Below are positions 1-6,398 of a DNA stretch of 7,170 nucleotides, piece after piece. The translations under genes and the position numbers were made by a program. The first letter of the stretch is position 1; each line of letters opens with the position of its first letter. The notes beneath the pieces are model-generated. The model had not been told where the DNA came from, made no database searches, and saw nothing but the letters and a program-made list of their open reading frames with translations. Source of the stretch: an uncultured Bacilli bacterium (GTDB lineage: Bacteria; Bacillota_I; Bacilli_A; RF39; UBA660); the NCBI GenBank assembly GCA_947632255.1, contig CANROL010000057.1, positions 1-7,170 on the forward strand. Direction: 5' to 3'.

Positions 1-11
1 AGTTTTTTAAA

Positions 12-28
12 TAAAAGTTTGTTATAAT
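12..28 (+). promoter_or_regulatory. Extended -10 promoter of the four-gene membrane-protein operon
   Basis: A perfect TATAAT hexamer lies at 23-28, preceded by TG at 20-21, giving the extended -10 form TGTTATAAT. No convincing -35 is visible; the upstream bases are a T-run at the window edge (3-8), which suits an extended -10 promoter. Transcription would start near 35 and leave an untranslated leader of about 44 bases before the ATG at 79. The 17 bases at 12-28 match the promoter of the methyltransferase gene (4918-4934) at 16 positions, which strengthens the call. Whether this is the only promoter of the operon cannot be seen, because the window starts here. Confidence 0.75.
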
Positions 29-67
29 AGACATATAAATTTTGTTAATATTTTTTGTGCAATATAT

Positions 68-74
68 GGAGGAG
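68..74 (+). promoter_or_regulatory. Strong ribosome binding site deciding the start of the first gene
   Basis: GGAGGAG ends four bases before the ATG at 79. It fixes that ATG as the start and rules out the in-frame TTG at 55, which would place the binding site inside the coding sequence and add eight residues in front of a clean signal peptide. Confidence 0.85.
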
Positions 75-78
75 TTTT

Positions 79-1167
79 ATGAAATACTTGAGATATATTA
101 TATTTATAGTTTTTATATGTTTTTTTAGTATGTTTAATGTTAAAGCATATAGTTCTAATGAAACAGCCTATATACAAGGAAAATTTAATGATGGACAAGT
201 AACTATTTCATTTACTAAAGAAAATAATATAAATTATATTAAAGTTCATACTAATGGTGAAAATGATACAAAAATAGCACTTGATGAAAATAGTAATGAA
301 ATTAATATTACCAAAAATCATTATACTTTTAAAATAACAAAAAGTAATTTAAGTCAAATGTTTGATAAAAACTTTAATTTTAATTATAATTTAAAATTAG
401 AAGTTATGGAAGGTTCAGTTTATCATTATGCTATAGAAGTTGTAGATGAAGTAACTACTAAAGAAAAAACTTGTATTTATAAAATGCAAACAAATACTGG
501 TGGGAATGGTGATCCCAATTTATTAATAACATGTAATATAATAAATGATAATGTAACGTGTTTTAATAATTTTAATGCTTCAAAATTTGAGTATCAAAGT
601 TTGAAATCAGAATATAATTGCCTAGATACAATATATGCTGATTATTTATTAAATGGTACAACTTATACAATAAATGATTTAAAAAAAGTAAATTCATGTA
701 ATAACCGATGCTTAACATTTGAATTAACAAATTCATCTTCTAATGAACAAAATACAGGATCTAATGGTAATGCTTCTGATCCCGGAGTAGAAAATGGTAA
801 TTTTAATACAGAAGCATTTTGCTCAAAAGCAGTAGTAAAAGGTGCCTTTAGAACTATAGGTTGGGTAATATTCTTTATCAAAATAATCATACCAATTATT
901 ATAATCGTATTAGGTTCAATAGATGTCTTTAAAGCTGTAACATCCAATAAAAGTGATGAATTAAATAAATCAATAAAAACTTTAGTAATGCGTGTTATCG
1001 CGGGAATAATTATATTCTTAATTCCAACATTTATTGATTTTATCATTAAATTTGTAAGTGGTGGGGAAGAAATATATAGTGAACAAGATGGGACATTTAG
1101 AAATTGCACTTATTGTATGCTAAATCCAACAGATGATGACTGTGGAAGTTTAATGGGCGGTGAATAA
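79..1167 (+). CDS. Secreted, membrane-anchored Cys-rich protein with C-terminal two-helix hairpin (T4SS-like, function unknown)
   Basis: The product is 362 aa. Residues 1-23 form a Sec signal peptide (KYLR, a long hydrophobic core, cleavage after VKA); there is no lipobox. Residues 24 to about 230 are an Asn/Lys-rich extracellular domain, followed by an S/N/G-rich linker. Two membrane helices follow (about 262-281 and 303-326), joined by a lysine-rich loop that begins FKAV and should face the cytoplasm. Helix 2 has the pattern R-V-I...F-L-I-P. A short outer tail carries three cysteines (CTYC...C). The mature outer parts hold ten cysteines in all, so disulfides are likely. The hairpin recurs in the next two genes. 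The two-helix arrangement recalls VirB2/TrbC pilins, but the ectodomain is far larger, so this is an analogy and not a family assignment. I do not recognise the ectodomain. The next gene begins immediately after the stop codon. Confidence 0.85.
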   Translation: MKYLRYIIFIVFICFFSMFNVKAYSSNETAYIQGKFNDGQVTISFTKENNINYIKVHTNGENDTKIALDENSNEINITKNHYTFKITKSNLSQMFDKNFNFNYNLKLEVMEGSVYHYAIEVVDEVTTKEKTCIYKMQTNTGGNGDPNLLITCNIINDNVTCFNNFNASKFEYQSLKSEYNCLDTIYADYLLNGTTYTINDLKKVNSCNNRCLTFELTNSSSNEQNTGSNGNASDPGVENGNFNTEAFCSKAVVKGAFRTIGWVIFFIKIIIPIIIIVLGSIDVFKAVTSNKSDELNKSIKTLVMRVIAGIIIFLIPTFIDFIIKFVSGGEEIYSEQDGTFRNCTYCMLNPTDDDCGSLMGGE

Positions 1168-2154
1168 ATGAAAAAATTTGTTTATTCATTATTTACATTT
1201 ATCTGTTTCATGGGAGTAATAACAATAACAAATGCCAAAAGTGTTACTTGTACTTATACTAAAGATGCTTTATCAGTTACTGTTGGCCTAGATGAAAATG
1301 GCAATATGATTAAGCAAAAAAATGATTCTAATCCTGTAGTTTATAAATTTGATTTAATATCTTCAGGTGCATTTATAAATGATTCTCATGAATATTATTG
1401 TCCTTCAGAAATAACTTATAAATTATCTTATAATCCTACAAGTAAAAGGAATGATTTTGAATTTTCTTTTATTAAAGATGTTGATTATCCCCAAACATTA
1501 AGTTTATCAGATTCAATAATAGATAATAATTCTAATGATAGTAAAGAAATTGATCATTTTTGTGCTTATGGTGATAAAGGTAAATATATAATCAATTATT
1601 ATACTGATGGAACAATTGGCTCTGCAGATACAAGCTATGCTATAAAAGATGATATTCCTGCGACTGGTGAATGCTTACCAGAAGTTTATTTATGTGCTGG
1701 TCCAGTTATAGCAAAAAATATAAGTTGGGATAATAATAACTGCATTAAAATTTCACAATTTACAGAAAGCTTTGTACAAACTGATCCTTCCGAAAATTCT
1801 AATATGGGAGGCTTACAGATATTTGGAATAGATTTAGGAATAACAAAAGAGTGTAGTAGTTACTTAGGTAACCCTGAATATAATGAGAATGTTAGTACTC
1901 AAAGCCCAGCCTATTATTTACAATTTATATTTAATATAATGAAATATATTGCTATAATTATGTTAGTAGTATTAACAATAGTAGAATATGTAAAGGCAGT
2001 AGTAGCCAAAAATGAAGATGGTATAAAAAAAGCTACTCAAAATACAATTAAAAGAGTAATAATAGTAGTAATAATATTTTTATTACCAGAATTAATAAAA
2101 TTTTTATTAACAGTTTTAGGAGCTTATAGCCCTGGAACTTGTGGTATAAAGTAG
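1168..2154 (+). CDS. Second secreted Cys-rich protein with the same C-terminal membrane hairpin
   Basis: The product is 328 aa and begins directly after the previous TAA, with GGTGA (1159-1163) inside the preceding gene as its ribosome binding site, so translation is probably coupled. Residues 1-23 are a signal peptide (MKKF, hydrophobic core, cleavage after TNA). The ectodomain, about residues 24-247, holds seven cysteines; an eighth lies in the outer tail (PGTCGIK). The C-terminal hairpin consists of helices at about 255-273 and 297-317, separated by a loop starting KAV. The loop Lys, the Arg and the Pro of helix 2 are spaced as in the first gene (20 and 11 residues), and about 15 of 39 positions are identical without gaps. 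The two genes therefore look like diverged paralogues at least in this module; their ectodomains are not obviously alike. It probably acts at the outer membrane face in a complex with its neighbours (inference). No enzyme motif was seen. Confidence 0.85.
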   Translation: MKKFVYSLFTFICFMGVITITNAKSVTCTYTKDALSVTVGLDENGNMIKQKNDSNPVVYKFDLISSGAFINDSHEYYCPSEITYKLSYNPTSKRNDFEFSFIKDVDYPQTLSLSDSIIDNNSNDSKEIDHFCAYGDKGKYIINYYTDGTIGSADTSYAIKDDIPATGECLPEVYLCAGPVIAKNISWDNNNCIKISQFTESFVQTDPSENSNMGGLQIFGIDLGITKECSSYLGNPEYNENVSTQSPAYYLQFIFNIMKYIAIIMLVVLTIVEYVKAVVAKNEDGIKKATQNTIKRVIIVVIIFLLPELIKFLLTVLGAYSPGTCGIK

Positions 2155-2164
2155 GTGAATTTTT

Positions 2165-4306
2165 ATGGGAAATTATTTATTTTTACTAAGCATTTGGTCA
2201 GACATTGGTGATGCGATTGCCTCTTTCTTTTTTACAGTTTTGCTTGGACTTAACGCAATTATTTATTCTTTTATAAGTTATGTTTATCAAATATTTTTAG
2301 TTTTAGCTCAAGGTGGAAATATAATTGATACTCAAGCTATCAATGGGTTAGTATCTAGAATATATACTATAATAGGGGTAATTGTTCTATTTTTAGTAGC
2401 TTACTCTTTATTAAAAAATATGGTAAATCCTGATGAAGCTTTAAAAGGCAAGAAAAGTCCAATTAAGATAATTAGAGATGTTATTATTTCTATAGTTTTA
2501 ATAGCTTTTATTCCAACTATTTTTGAATTTGCCTTTAAAGTTCAAGAAGCTTTTTTAACTCAAAATACCATTGGTAAAATTATTGCTGGTAGTACTGATA
2601 ATGGAAATGAAAATACTATTCGAACAGGTGGATATGTTATGGCAAAAACAGTATGGCAAGCCTTTCTAGTAGTTAATGATGGATATTGTACTCCTGAAGA
2701 AGAAATAATAGATGAAAGTGGGAATTTTGTAGGTCCTAAAACTGACTGTATACCTATGACAACAAATTCTGGTCAAACCTACGGTGAAATGTGGGCATCA
2801 GCTGATAAAAACACAACATTTTGGGCTATAAGAGGAGCTGCCAAATTTATTGTTGATGACAAAATTAATTATATATTTGTTTTGGATATTTTATGTGGAG
2901 CTTTTGTTTTATTTGTTTTAGTAACTTATTGTTTTGATATGGCTTTAAGATTGGTTAAATTAGCAGTTTATGAGTTAATAGCACCTTTACCAATTTTATC
3001 ACGTATAATTCCAAATGAAAATACAGGTAAAATGTTTAATAATTGGATTAAAGCCACTTTATCAACTTTTGTAGAAGTGTTTATTAGAATAGCAATTTTA
3101 TATTTTGCAGTTATAATTATCGTAACTGTTGGTAGTAGTATTGATAATATCTTCTCAACAGCCTCTTATTCAAATGCTGATGCTTTACCTTTTGTAATAA
3201 GTATTGCTAAAGTATTAGTAGTTGTAGGAATAATTTTGTTTGTGAAACAAGCACCACAGATAATTAAAGAATTAACAGGCTTAGATGGTGGAAAATATGG
3301 CAAATCACTTATGAAAGGTGCTGGTATGATGTTTGCTTCTATGGGTGCAGGAGCTACCGCTGCTATAAGAAGTTTTGCTGGTGATAAAGATAAACCAATT
3401 ATGAATAGATTTAGTAGAGCTTTAACTGCTGGGGCCAAAGGTAATTTAAGAGGAGCATGGGATGGAAGAAAGACGGACAAAATTAGTGATATCCCTAAAA
3501 ATGCTGGTAAAGCCGCATCTAGTACTTTAGGATCTAGAGCAAGAATAGAAGCTGCCGGTGGACGTTTGAATTATATGAAACAATATGGAACTGATAAATT
3601 TGAATTAGCAAAAGATTGGGTTGGAGGTGCTACTGGAGCCTTAAAATCTGAAAAAAATGCTAGTGACAAAATATTAAAAGTTGTTAATAATGTAAAAGCA
3701 ACTGCTGAAGATTATATTGACAAACATTCGTATGAATATTATGCTAACGCTAATGTTCAAAGAGCTATAGATACTACGAAAGAAGAACTTGAAAAAGCAA
3801 GAAAAGAAGGAAATCAATCTGAAATTGCAAGATTAGAAACAGAATTAAAAGCTTATGAACAAGGTAATTCACATTTAAGATTAGATGTTATAAAAGCTAG
3901 ATCAGAAGATATGAATATTTCTGCTGAAGAAAGAGCTAATGCATTGAATTTATATAATAAGTCTCGAAAATCATCAGTAGATAGATTTGCAACTGATGTT
4001 CATCATCACGTAGGAGCAGAGAAAGAATCAGCTCAAGTAAAAATGGAAATTCAAACTATGTCTGAAATAATTAAAGAAAATCAAGCTTCTTTGGCAGTTC
4101 AAAATTTACAAAAAGGAAATGCTACTTATAATTTAGAAGCATTTAATCAACCATTAAATAATGATACCGCTGGAGAATTCTTTAAAGCTGCTAAAGCTGC
4201 CGCTGAATTTGCAAATATTGAAAATCAAGCTAAATTAAACGAACAAGAACGTCGTGAAGAAAGAAGAAAAGCTAGTTCAAGTAGTAATGATGGGAAAGGC
4301 AAATAA
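2165..4306 (+). CDS. Polytopic membrane protein, VirB6/TrbL-like, with large cytoplasmic helical tail
   Basis: The product is 713 aa. AGGTGA (2153-2158), overlapping the previous stop codon, places the start at 2165. I see about six membrane helices (18-46, 66-84, 104-125, 235-256, 298-322, 341-360). Positively charged loops at 84-104 and 261-297 predict both ends inside and the 126-234 loop outside. That loop has two cysteines (174, 195) that may pair. After the last helix comes KQAPQIIKELTG and a Gly/Ala-rich stretch, then about 310 charged, helix-prone residues with a probable coiled coil at 535-566, a His triplet at 613-615 and a Lys/Ser/Gly-rich end. The helix count, the large outer loop and the post-membrane KQAP segment resemble VirB6/TrbL channel proteins of Gram-positive conjugation systems. 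That is family knowledge applied by eye, so the assignment is moderate. Helices 2-3 repeat the hairpin of the two upstream genes. The tail may reach a cytoplasmic motor or cargo (inference). Confidence 0.8.
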   Translation: MGNYLFLLSIWSDIGDAIASFFFTVLLGLNAIIYSFISYVYQIFLVLAQGGNIIDTQAINGLVSRIYTIIGVIVLFLVAYSLLKNMVNPDEALKGKKSPIKIIRDVIISIVLIAFIPTIFEFAFKVQEAFLTQNTIGKIIAGSTDNGNENTIRTGGYVMAKTVWQAFLVVNDGYCTPEEEIIDESGNFVGPKTDCIPMTTNSGQTYGEMWASADKNTTFWAIRGAAKFIVDDKINYIFVLDILCGAFVLFVLVTYCFDMALRLVKLAVYELIAPLPILSRIIPNENTGKMFNNWIKATLSTFVEVFIRIAILYFAVIIIVTVGSSIDNIFSTASYSNADALPFVISIAKVLVVVGIILFVKQAPQIIKELTGLDGGKYGKSLMKGAGMMFASMGAGATAAIRSFAGDKDKPIMNRFSRALTAGAKGNLRGAWDGRKTDKISDIPKNAGKAASSTLGSRARIEAAGGRLNYMKQYGTDKFELAKDWVGGATGALKSEKNASDKILKVVNNVKATAEDYIDKHSYEYYANANVQRAIDTTKEELEKARKEGNQSEIARLETELKAYEQGNSHLRLDVIKARSEDMNISAEERANALNLYNKSRKSSVDRFATDVHHHVGAEKESAQVKMEIQTMSEIIKENQASLAVQNLQKGNATYNLEAFNQPLNNDTAGEFFKAAKAAAEFANIENQAKLNEQERREERRKASSSSNDGKGK

Positions 4307-4875
4307 TGTTTAAATTAAATAAATTAAAAAATTGGACTAAAAGCAGTATTAATGATGATAAAATGGAACTAGAAATATACCAAAAATTTAAAGATCAAAT
4401 TTTTAGTATTAAAGATAAAGCCGATGAATATATAAATGAAATGAATTATACAGATGAAAGATTATATGTTGAATATGAAGGTAAATTAGTGCCAATTTCT
4501 TATTTGCTTTCTTTGAAACAATCAGTAATGCAAGATAAAATATTAAAGCCCGAAGAACGAGCTTATAAATCTGCAAATTTAACATATTTTTATGATTTAA
4601 AAGTAAGAGAATTAGAAGAAAAAATAGTTAATTTGTCACTTTTAGAGCCAAATAATGTTTACCTAGCTTATATTAATAGTTCTATTCAAATTTTAAATTC
4701 TTTGATTAAAGAATACGTTTATCTAATGGCAATACAAAGATCTCAAATATTTAAAATTGATAATACAGGTAATATGACTGCAGGACAAAAATTGAATAAA
4801 TTAAAAAATGAAATCGACTTACGTATTACAGAAATTGAAAACCGACTTACTATTGATAACTTAAAAAGATTTTAA
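4306..4875 (+). CDS. Soluble helical protein of unknown function, last gene of the operon
   Basis: The product is 189 aa. Its ATG overlaps the preceding TAA by one base (TAATG) and has AAAGG at 4295-4299 as ribosome binding site, so it is probably translated in step with the membrane protein. There is no signal peptide, membrane segment or cysteine. The sequence is rich in Lys, Glu, Leu and Asn and should be mostly alpha-helical, with coiled-coil-like stretches around residues 90-110 and 160-185. It begins with a short basic segment (FKLNKLKNWTK). I do not recognise a family. Its position makes a cytoplasmic partner of the polytopic protein's tail the simplest idea, such as an adaptor, chaperone or stability factor; this is inference from gene order only. 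A terminator follows five bases after the stop codon. Confidence 0.8.
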   Translation: MFKLNKLKNWTKSSINDDKMELEIYQKFKDQIFSIKDKADEYINEMNYTDERLYVEYEGKLVPISYLLSLKQSVMQDKILKPEERAYKSANLTYFYDLKVRELEEKIVNLSLLEPNNVYLAYINSSIQILNSLIKEYVYLMAIQRSQIFKIDNTGNMTAGQKLNKLKNEIDLRITEIENRLTIDNLKRF

Positions 4876-4879
4876 ATTT

Positions 4880-4917
4880 AAAATACTACAAAAATGAAAG
4901 TAGTATTTTTTCTTTTC
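4880..4917 (+). terminator. Intrinsic terminator of the four-gene operon
   Basis: AAAATACTAC (4880-4889) pairs perfectly with GTAGTATTTT (4900-4909) around a 10-base loop, and the transcript continues as TTTCTTTT. The 10-bp stem with a T-run immediately after the last stop codon marks the end of the operon and insulates the next gene. Confidence 0.85.
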
Positions 4918-4934
4918 TAAAAATTTGTTATAAT
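4918..4934 (+). promoter_or_regulatory. Extended -10 promoter of the rRNA methyltransferase gene
   Basis: TATAAT lies at 4929-4934, preceded by TG at 4926-4927; the whole TTTGTTATAAT is identical to the one at 18-28. No good -35 is present, since that region is the T-run of the terminator. Transcription should begin near 4941, only about ten bases before the ATG at 4951. Confidence 0.75.
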
Positions 4935-4950
4935 CTTTATGGGTGGTATT

Positions 4951-6150
4951 ATGTATCAAAATATTTTAATTGAAAGTTTAGATTACTTTGGAAGAGGTAT
5001 AGCTCATATTGATAATAAAATAGTATTTGTATATAATGCTTTACCTAATGAATTAGTTAATATAAAAATAATTAATAATAAAAAAAGATTTAGTGAAGCA
5101 ATAGTTACTAAATATCTTAAAACAAGCCCTAAAAGAATAGATAGTATCTGTCCATATTTTAATAAATGTGGTGGATGTCAATTATTAAATTTAAATTATG
5201 AAGATACACTAAATTTTAAATTAAATAAAGTAAAAGAATTGTTAACTAAAAATAAAATAAATGTCAATAATTTAGAAATAATTAACAATGAAAATAATTA
5301 TTATTATCGTAATAAATTAAGTTTAAAAATAATTAATGAAGAAATAGGTTTTTACGAAAATAAAACTCATAATTTAATATCTATTTCTAAATGTTTTATA
5401 GCAAATAATAATATAAATACAGTTATAGATAATTATAAATTATTAAATATTAAAAATGGTGATTTAATAATTAGATGTAATAGTAATAATGAAATATTAT
5501 TAATTATTAATAGCCAAGATAAGTTAAATATAGATATTAATAATTTAAAAGAAAAAATAAAGTTAATAGGTATTGTTTATAATAATGAAACTATCTATGG
5601 AAATAATTTTTATTATGAAAGAATTTATCATAAATTATTTAAAATAAGTTATGATGCCTTCTTTCAAGTTAATTCATATATAACCACTAAAATATTTCAA
5701 GAATTAGAAAATAATTTAAAAGATAGTAAAAATGTCTTAGATTTATATTGTGGTGTAGGTACTTTAAGTATAATTGCTAGTAATTATGCTAATGTAATTG
5801 GTGTTGAAATAATTCCTAATGCCGTATTAGATGCAACTTATAATGCTAAATTAAATAATTCTTCAGCTAAATTTGTTTTAGGGGATGTTGCTAAAACAGT
5901 TAGTAAATTAGAAATAGATTTTGATACTTTAATATTAGATCCACCTAGAAGTGGAATAGATAAGAATACTATTAATTTTATCTTATCTAAATTACCATCT
6001 AAAATAATTTATATATCATGTGATGTTGCCACTTTAATAAGAGATATAAAATTATTAGAATTTAAATATGAATTAATATCATATAAAATATTTGATATGT
6101 TTAGTTATACATATCATTTAGAGAGTTTTGTTGTTCTAAACTTAAGATAA
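4951..6150 (+). CDS. rlmD: 23S rRNA (uracil-5-)-methyltransferase, TrmA/RlmD (RlmCD) family
   Basis: The product is 399 aa, a little shorter than the E. coli enzyme (433 aa). It transfers a methyl group from S-adenosylmethionine to C5 of a 23S rRNA uridine. Domains in order: an N-terminal TRAM-like RNA-binding domain (about 1-56); four iron-sulfur cysteines at 67, 73, 76 and 148 with the C-x5-C-x2-C spacing of RlmD; a central domain with FFQVN (Gln239); the SAM-binding LDLYCGVGT (263-271); DPPRSG (330-335); the catalytic cysteine 357 in YISCDVATL; and the HLE motif with the probable general base Glu391. All key residues are present, so it should be active. In Bacillota one enzyme of this family (RlmCD) can serve both U747 and U1939, so the exact target is uncertain. 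The ATG at 4951 is preferred over 4939: GGGTGG (4941-4946) precedes it, and 4939 lies at or before the expected transcription start. It is a single-gene unit. Confidence 0.92.
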   Translation: MYQNILIESLDYFGRGIAHIDNKIVFVYNALPNELVNIKIINNKKRFSEAIVTKYLKTSPKRIDSICPYFNKCGGCQLLNLNYEDTLNFKLNKVKELLTKNKINVNNLEIINNENNYYYRNKLSLKIINEEIGFYENKTHNLISISKCFIANNNINTVIDNYKLLNIKNGDLIIRCNSNNEILLIINSQDKLNIDINNLKEKIKLIGIVYNNETIYGNNFYYERIYHKLFKISYDAFFQVNSYITTKIFQELENNLKDSKNVLDLYCGVGTLSIIASNYANVIGVEIIPNAVLDATYNAKLNNSSAKFVLGDVAKTVSKLEIDFDTLILDPPRSGIDKNTINFILSKLPSKIIYISCDVATLIRDIKLLEFKYELISYKIFDMFSYTYHLESFVVLNLR

Positions 6151-6204
6151 CACTTTTAAAAATCAACAATACAGTCGTGTTAAAAAAGAACGAAAAAAAT
6201 AATA

Positions 6205-6232
6205 CAAAAAAGATAATTTTATAGTTTTTTTG
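6205..6232 (+). terminator. Possible weak terminator after the methyltransferase gene
   Basis: An A-run (6206-6211) can pair with a T-run (6225-6231) around an inner ATA/TAT stem and a four-base loop, with a mismatch between. The hairpin has almost no G-C pairs and lies 55 bases after the stop codon. It could end transcription from either side, but it may be only AT-rich background. No better terminator is visible between 6151 and 6330. Confidence 0.25.
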
Positions 6233-6245
6233 AAAAAATTTTAAA

Positions 6246-6316
6246 GGTTGTCAATGTAGGCTATGTTTGAGTTTACTACCTAAAGTAACATAATGAGCTG
6301 ATTTAAGAAATAGCCT
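6246..6316. other. Intergenic element with inverted repeats and raised GC; candidate structured RNA
   Basis: Within very AT-rich intergenic DNA this stretch is about one-third G+C. AGGCTAT (6258-6264) is exactly complementary to ATAGCCT (6310-6316). An overlapping alternative stem pairs TATGTT (6262-6267) with AACATA (6287-6292), extended by GC at 6260-6261 with GC at 6297-6298, so the two stems exclude each other. TTACT/AGTAA (6273-6277/6284-6288) can form a small inner hairpin. There is no open reading frame of note, and no known RNA family is recognised. It could be a small RNA, a leader, or a scar from insertion of the downstream module. Confidence 0.3.
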
Positions 6317-6341
6317 TTATACAAAAAAATTGCACTAATTA

Positions 6342-6367
6342 CTCACACATCTATTGACTAATGTGAG
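6342..6367 (+). promoter_or_regulatory. Inverted repeat over the -35 of the AbiE operon; probable AbiEi operator
   Basis: CTCACA (6342-6347) and TGTGAG (6362-6367) are perfect inverted arms, 20 bases start to start; in another register CACAT pairs with ATGTG. The promoter -35 (6354-6359) lies between the arms. A direct repeat ACTAAT (6334-6339, 6357-6362) overlaps the same area. AbiEi antitoxins are known to repress their own promoter by binding inverted repeats, which makes this the natural operator; the binding itself is inferred. Confidence 0.5.
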
Positions 6368-6382
6368 CATTTAAATTAAAAT
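6354..6382 (+). promoter_or_regulatory. Promoter of the AbiE operon
   Basis: TTGACT (6354-6359, five of six consensus bases) and TAAAAT (6377-6382, five of six) are separated by an ideal 17 bases. The start of transcription would fall near 6389, about ten bases before the ATG at 6399, so the ribosome binding site GGTGA (6389-6393) would lie at the very 5' end of the message. Confidence 0.6.
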
Positions 6383-6398
6383 TAAAGTGGTGATAAAA

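Noticed and set aside
1..10. T-run at the left edge as the tail of an upstream terminator
   Set aside because: The stem would lie outside the window, so it cannot be supported, although the same T-run-then-promoter layout occurs at 4906-4934.
55..78. Alternative TTG start adding eight residues to the first protein
   Set aside because: The extension encodes the GGAGGAG ribosome binding site itself and precedes a normal signal peptide that starts at the ATG at 79.
663..1109. Minus-strand open frame of 148 codons
   Set aside because: It lies wholly inside the first gene in antisense; the plus frame has a signal peptide, membrane hairpin and ribosome binding site, while this one has none of these.
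3166..3480. Minus-strand open frame of 104 codons
   Set aside because: It is an antisense shadow of the Gly/Ala-rich and membrane segments of the polytopic protein, with no support of its own.
4939..4950. Upstream ATG start for the methyltransferase
   Set aside because: It would sit at or before the expected transcription start, and it would place GGGTGG inside the coding region; the ATG at 4951 fits both signals.
6148..6182. TAACAC/GTGTTA inverted repeat as terminator of the methyltransferase gene
   Set aside because: The 6-bp stem has a 23-base loop and is followed by an A-run, not a T-run, so it does not fit an intrinsic terminator on the plus strand.
6264..6300. CRISPR repeat or tracrRNA-like element (GTTTGAG followed by a short hairpin)
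   Set aside because: It occurs once, no spacers or second copy exist, and the start GTTTGAG has no matching CTCAAAC-type anti-repeat nearby.
6387..6398. GTG starts for the AbiEi antitoxin
   Set aside because: The GTGs form part of the ribosome binding site GGTGA of the ATG at 6399 and lie at or before the predicted transcript start.
6151..6398. Insertion sequence or attachment site between the methyltransferase and the AbiE pair
   Set aside because: No transposase fragment, terminal inverted repeats with target duplication, or tRNA gene can be seen, and the far end of the module is outside the window.
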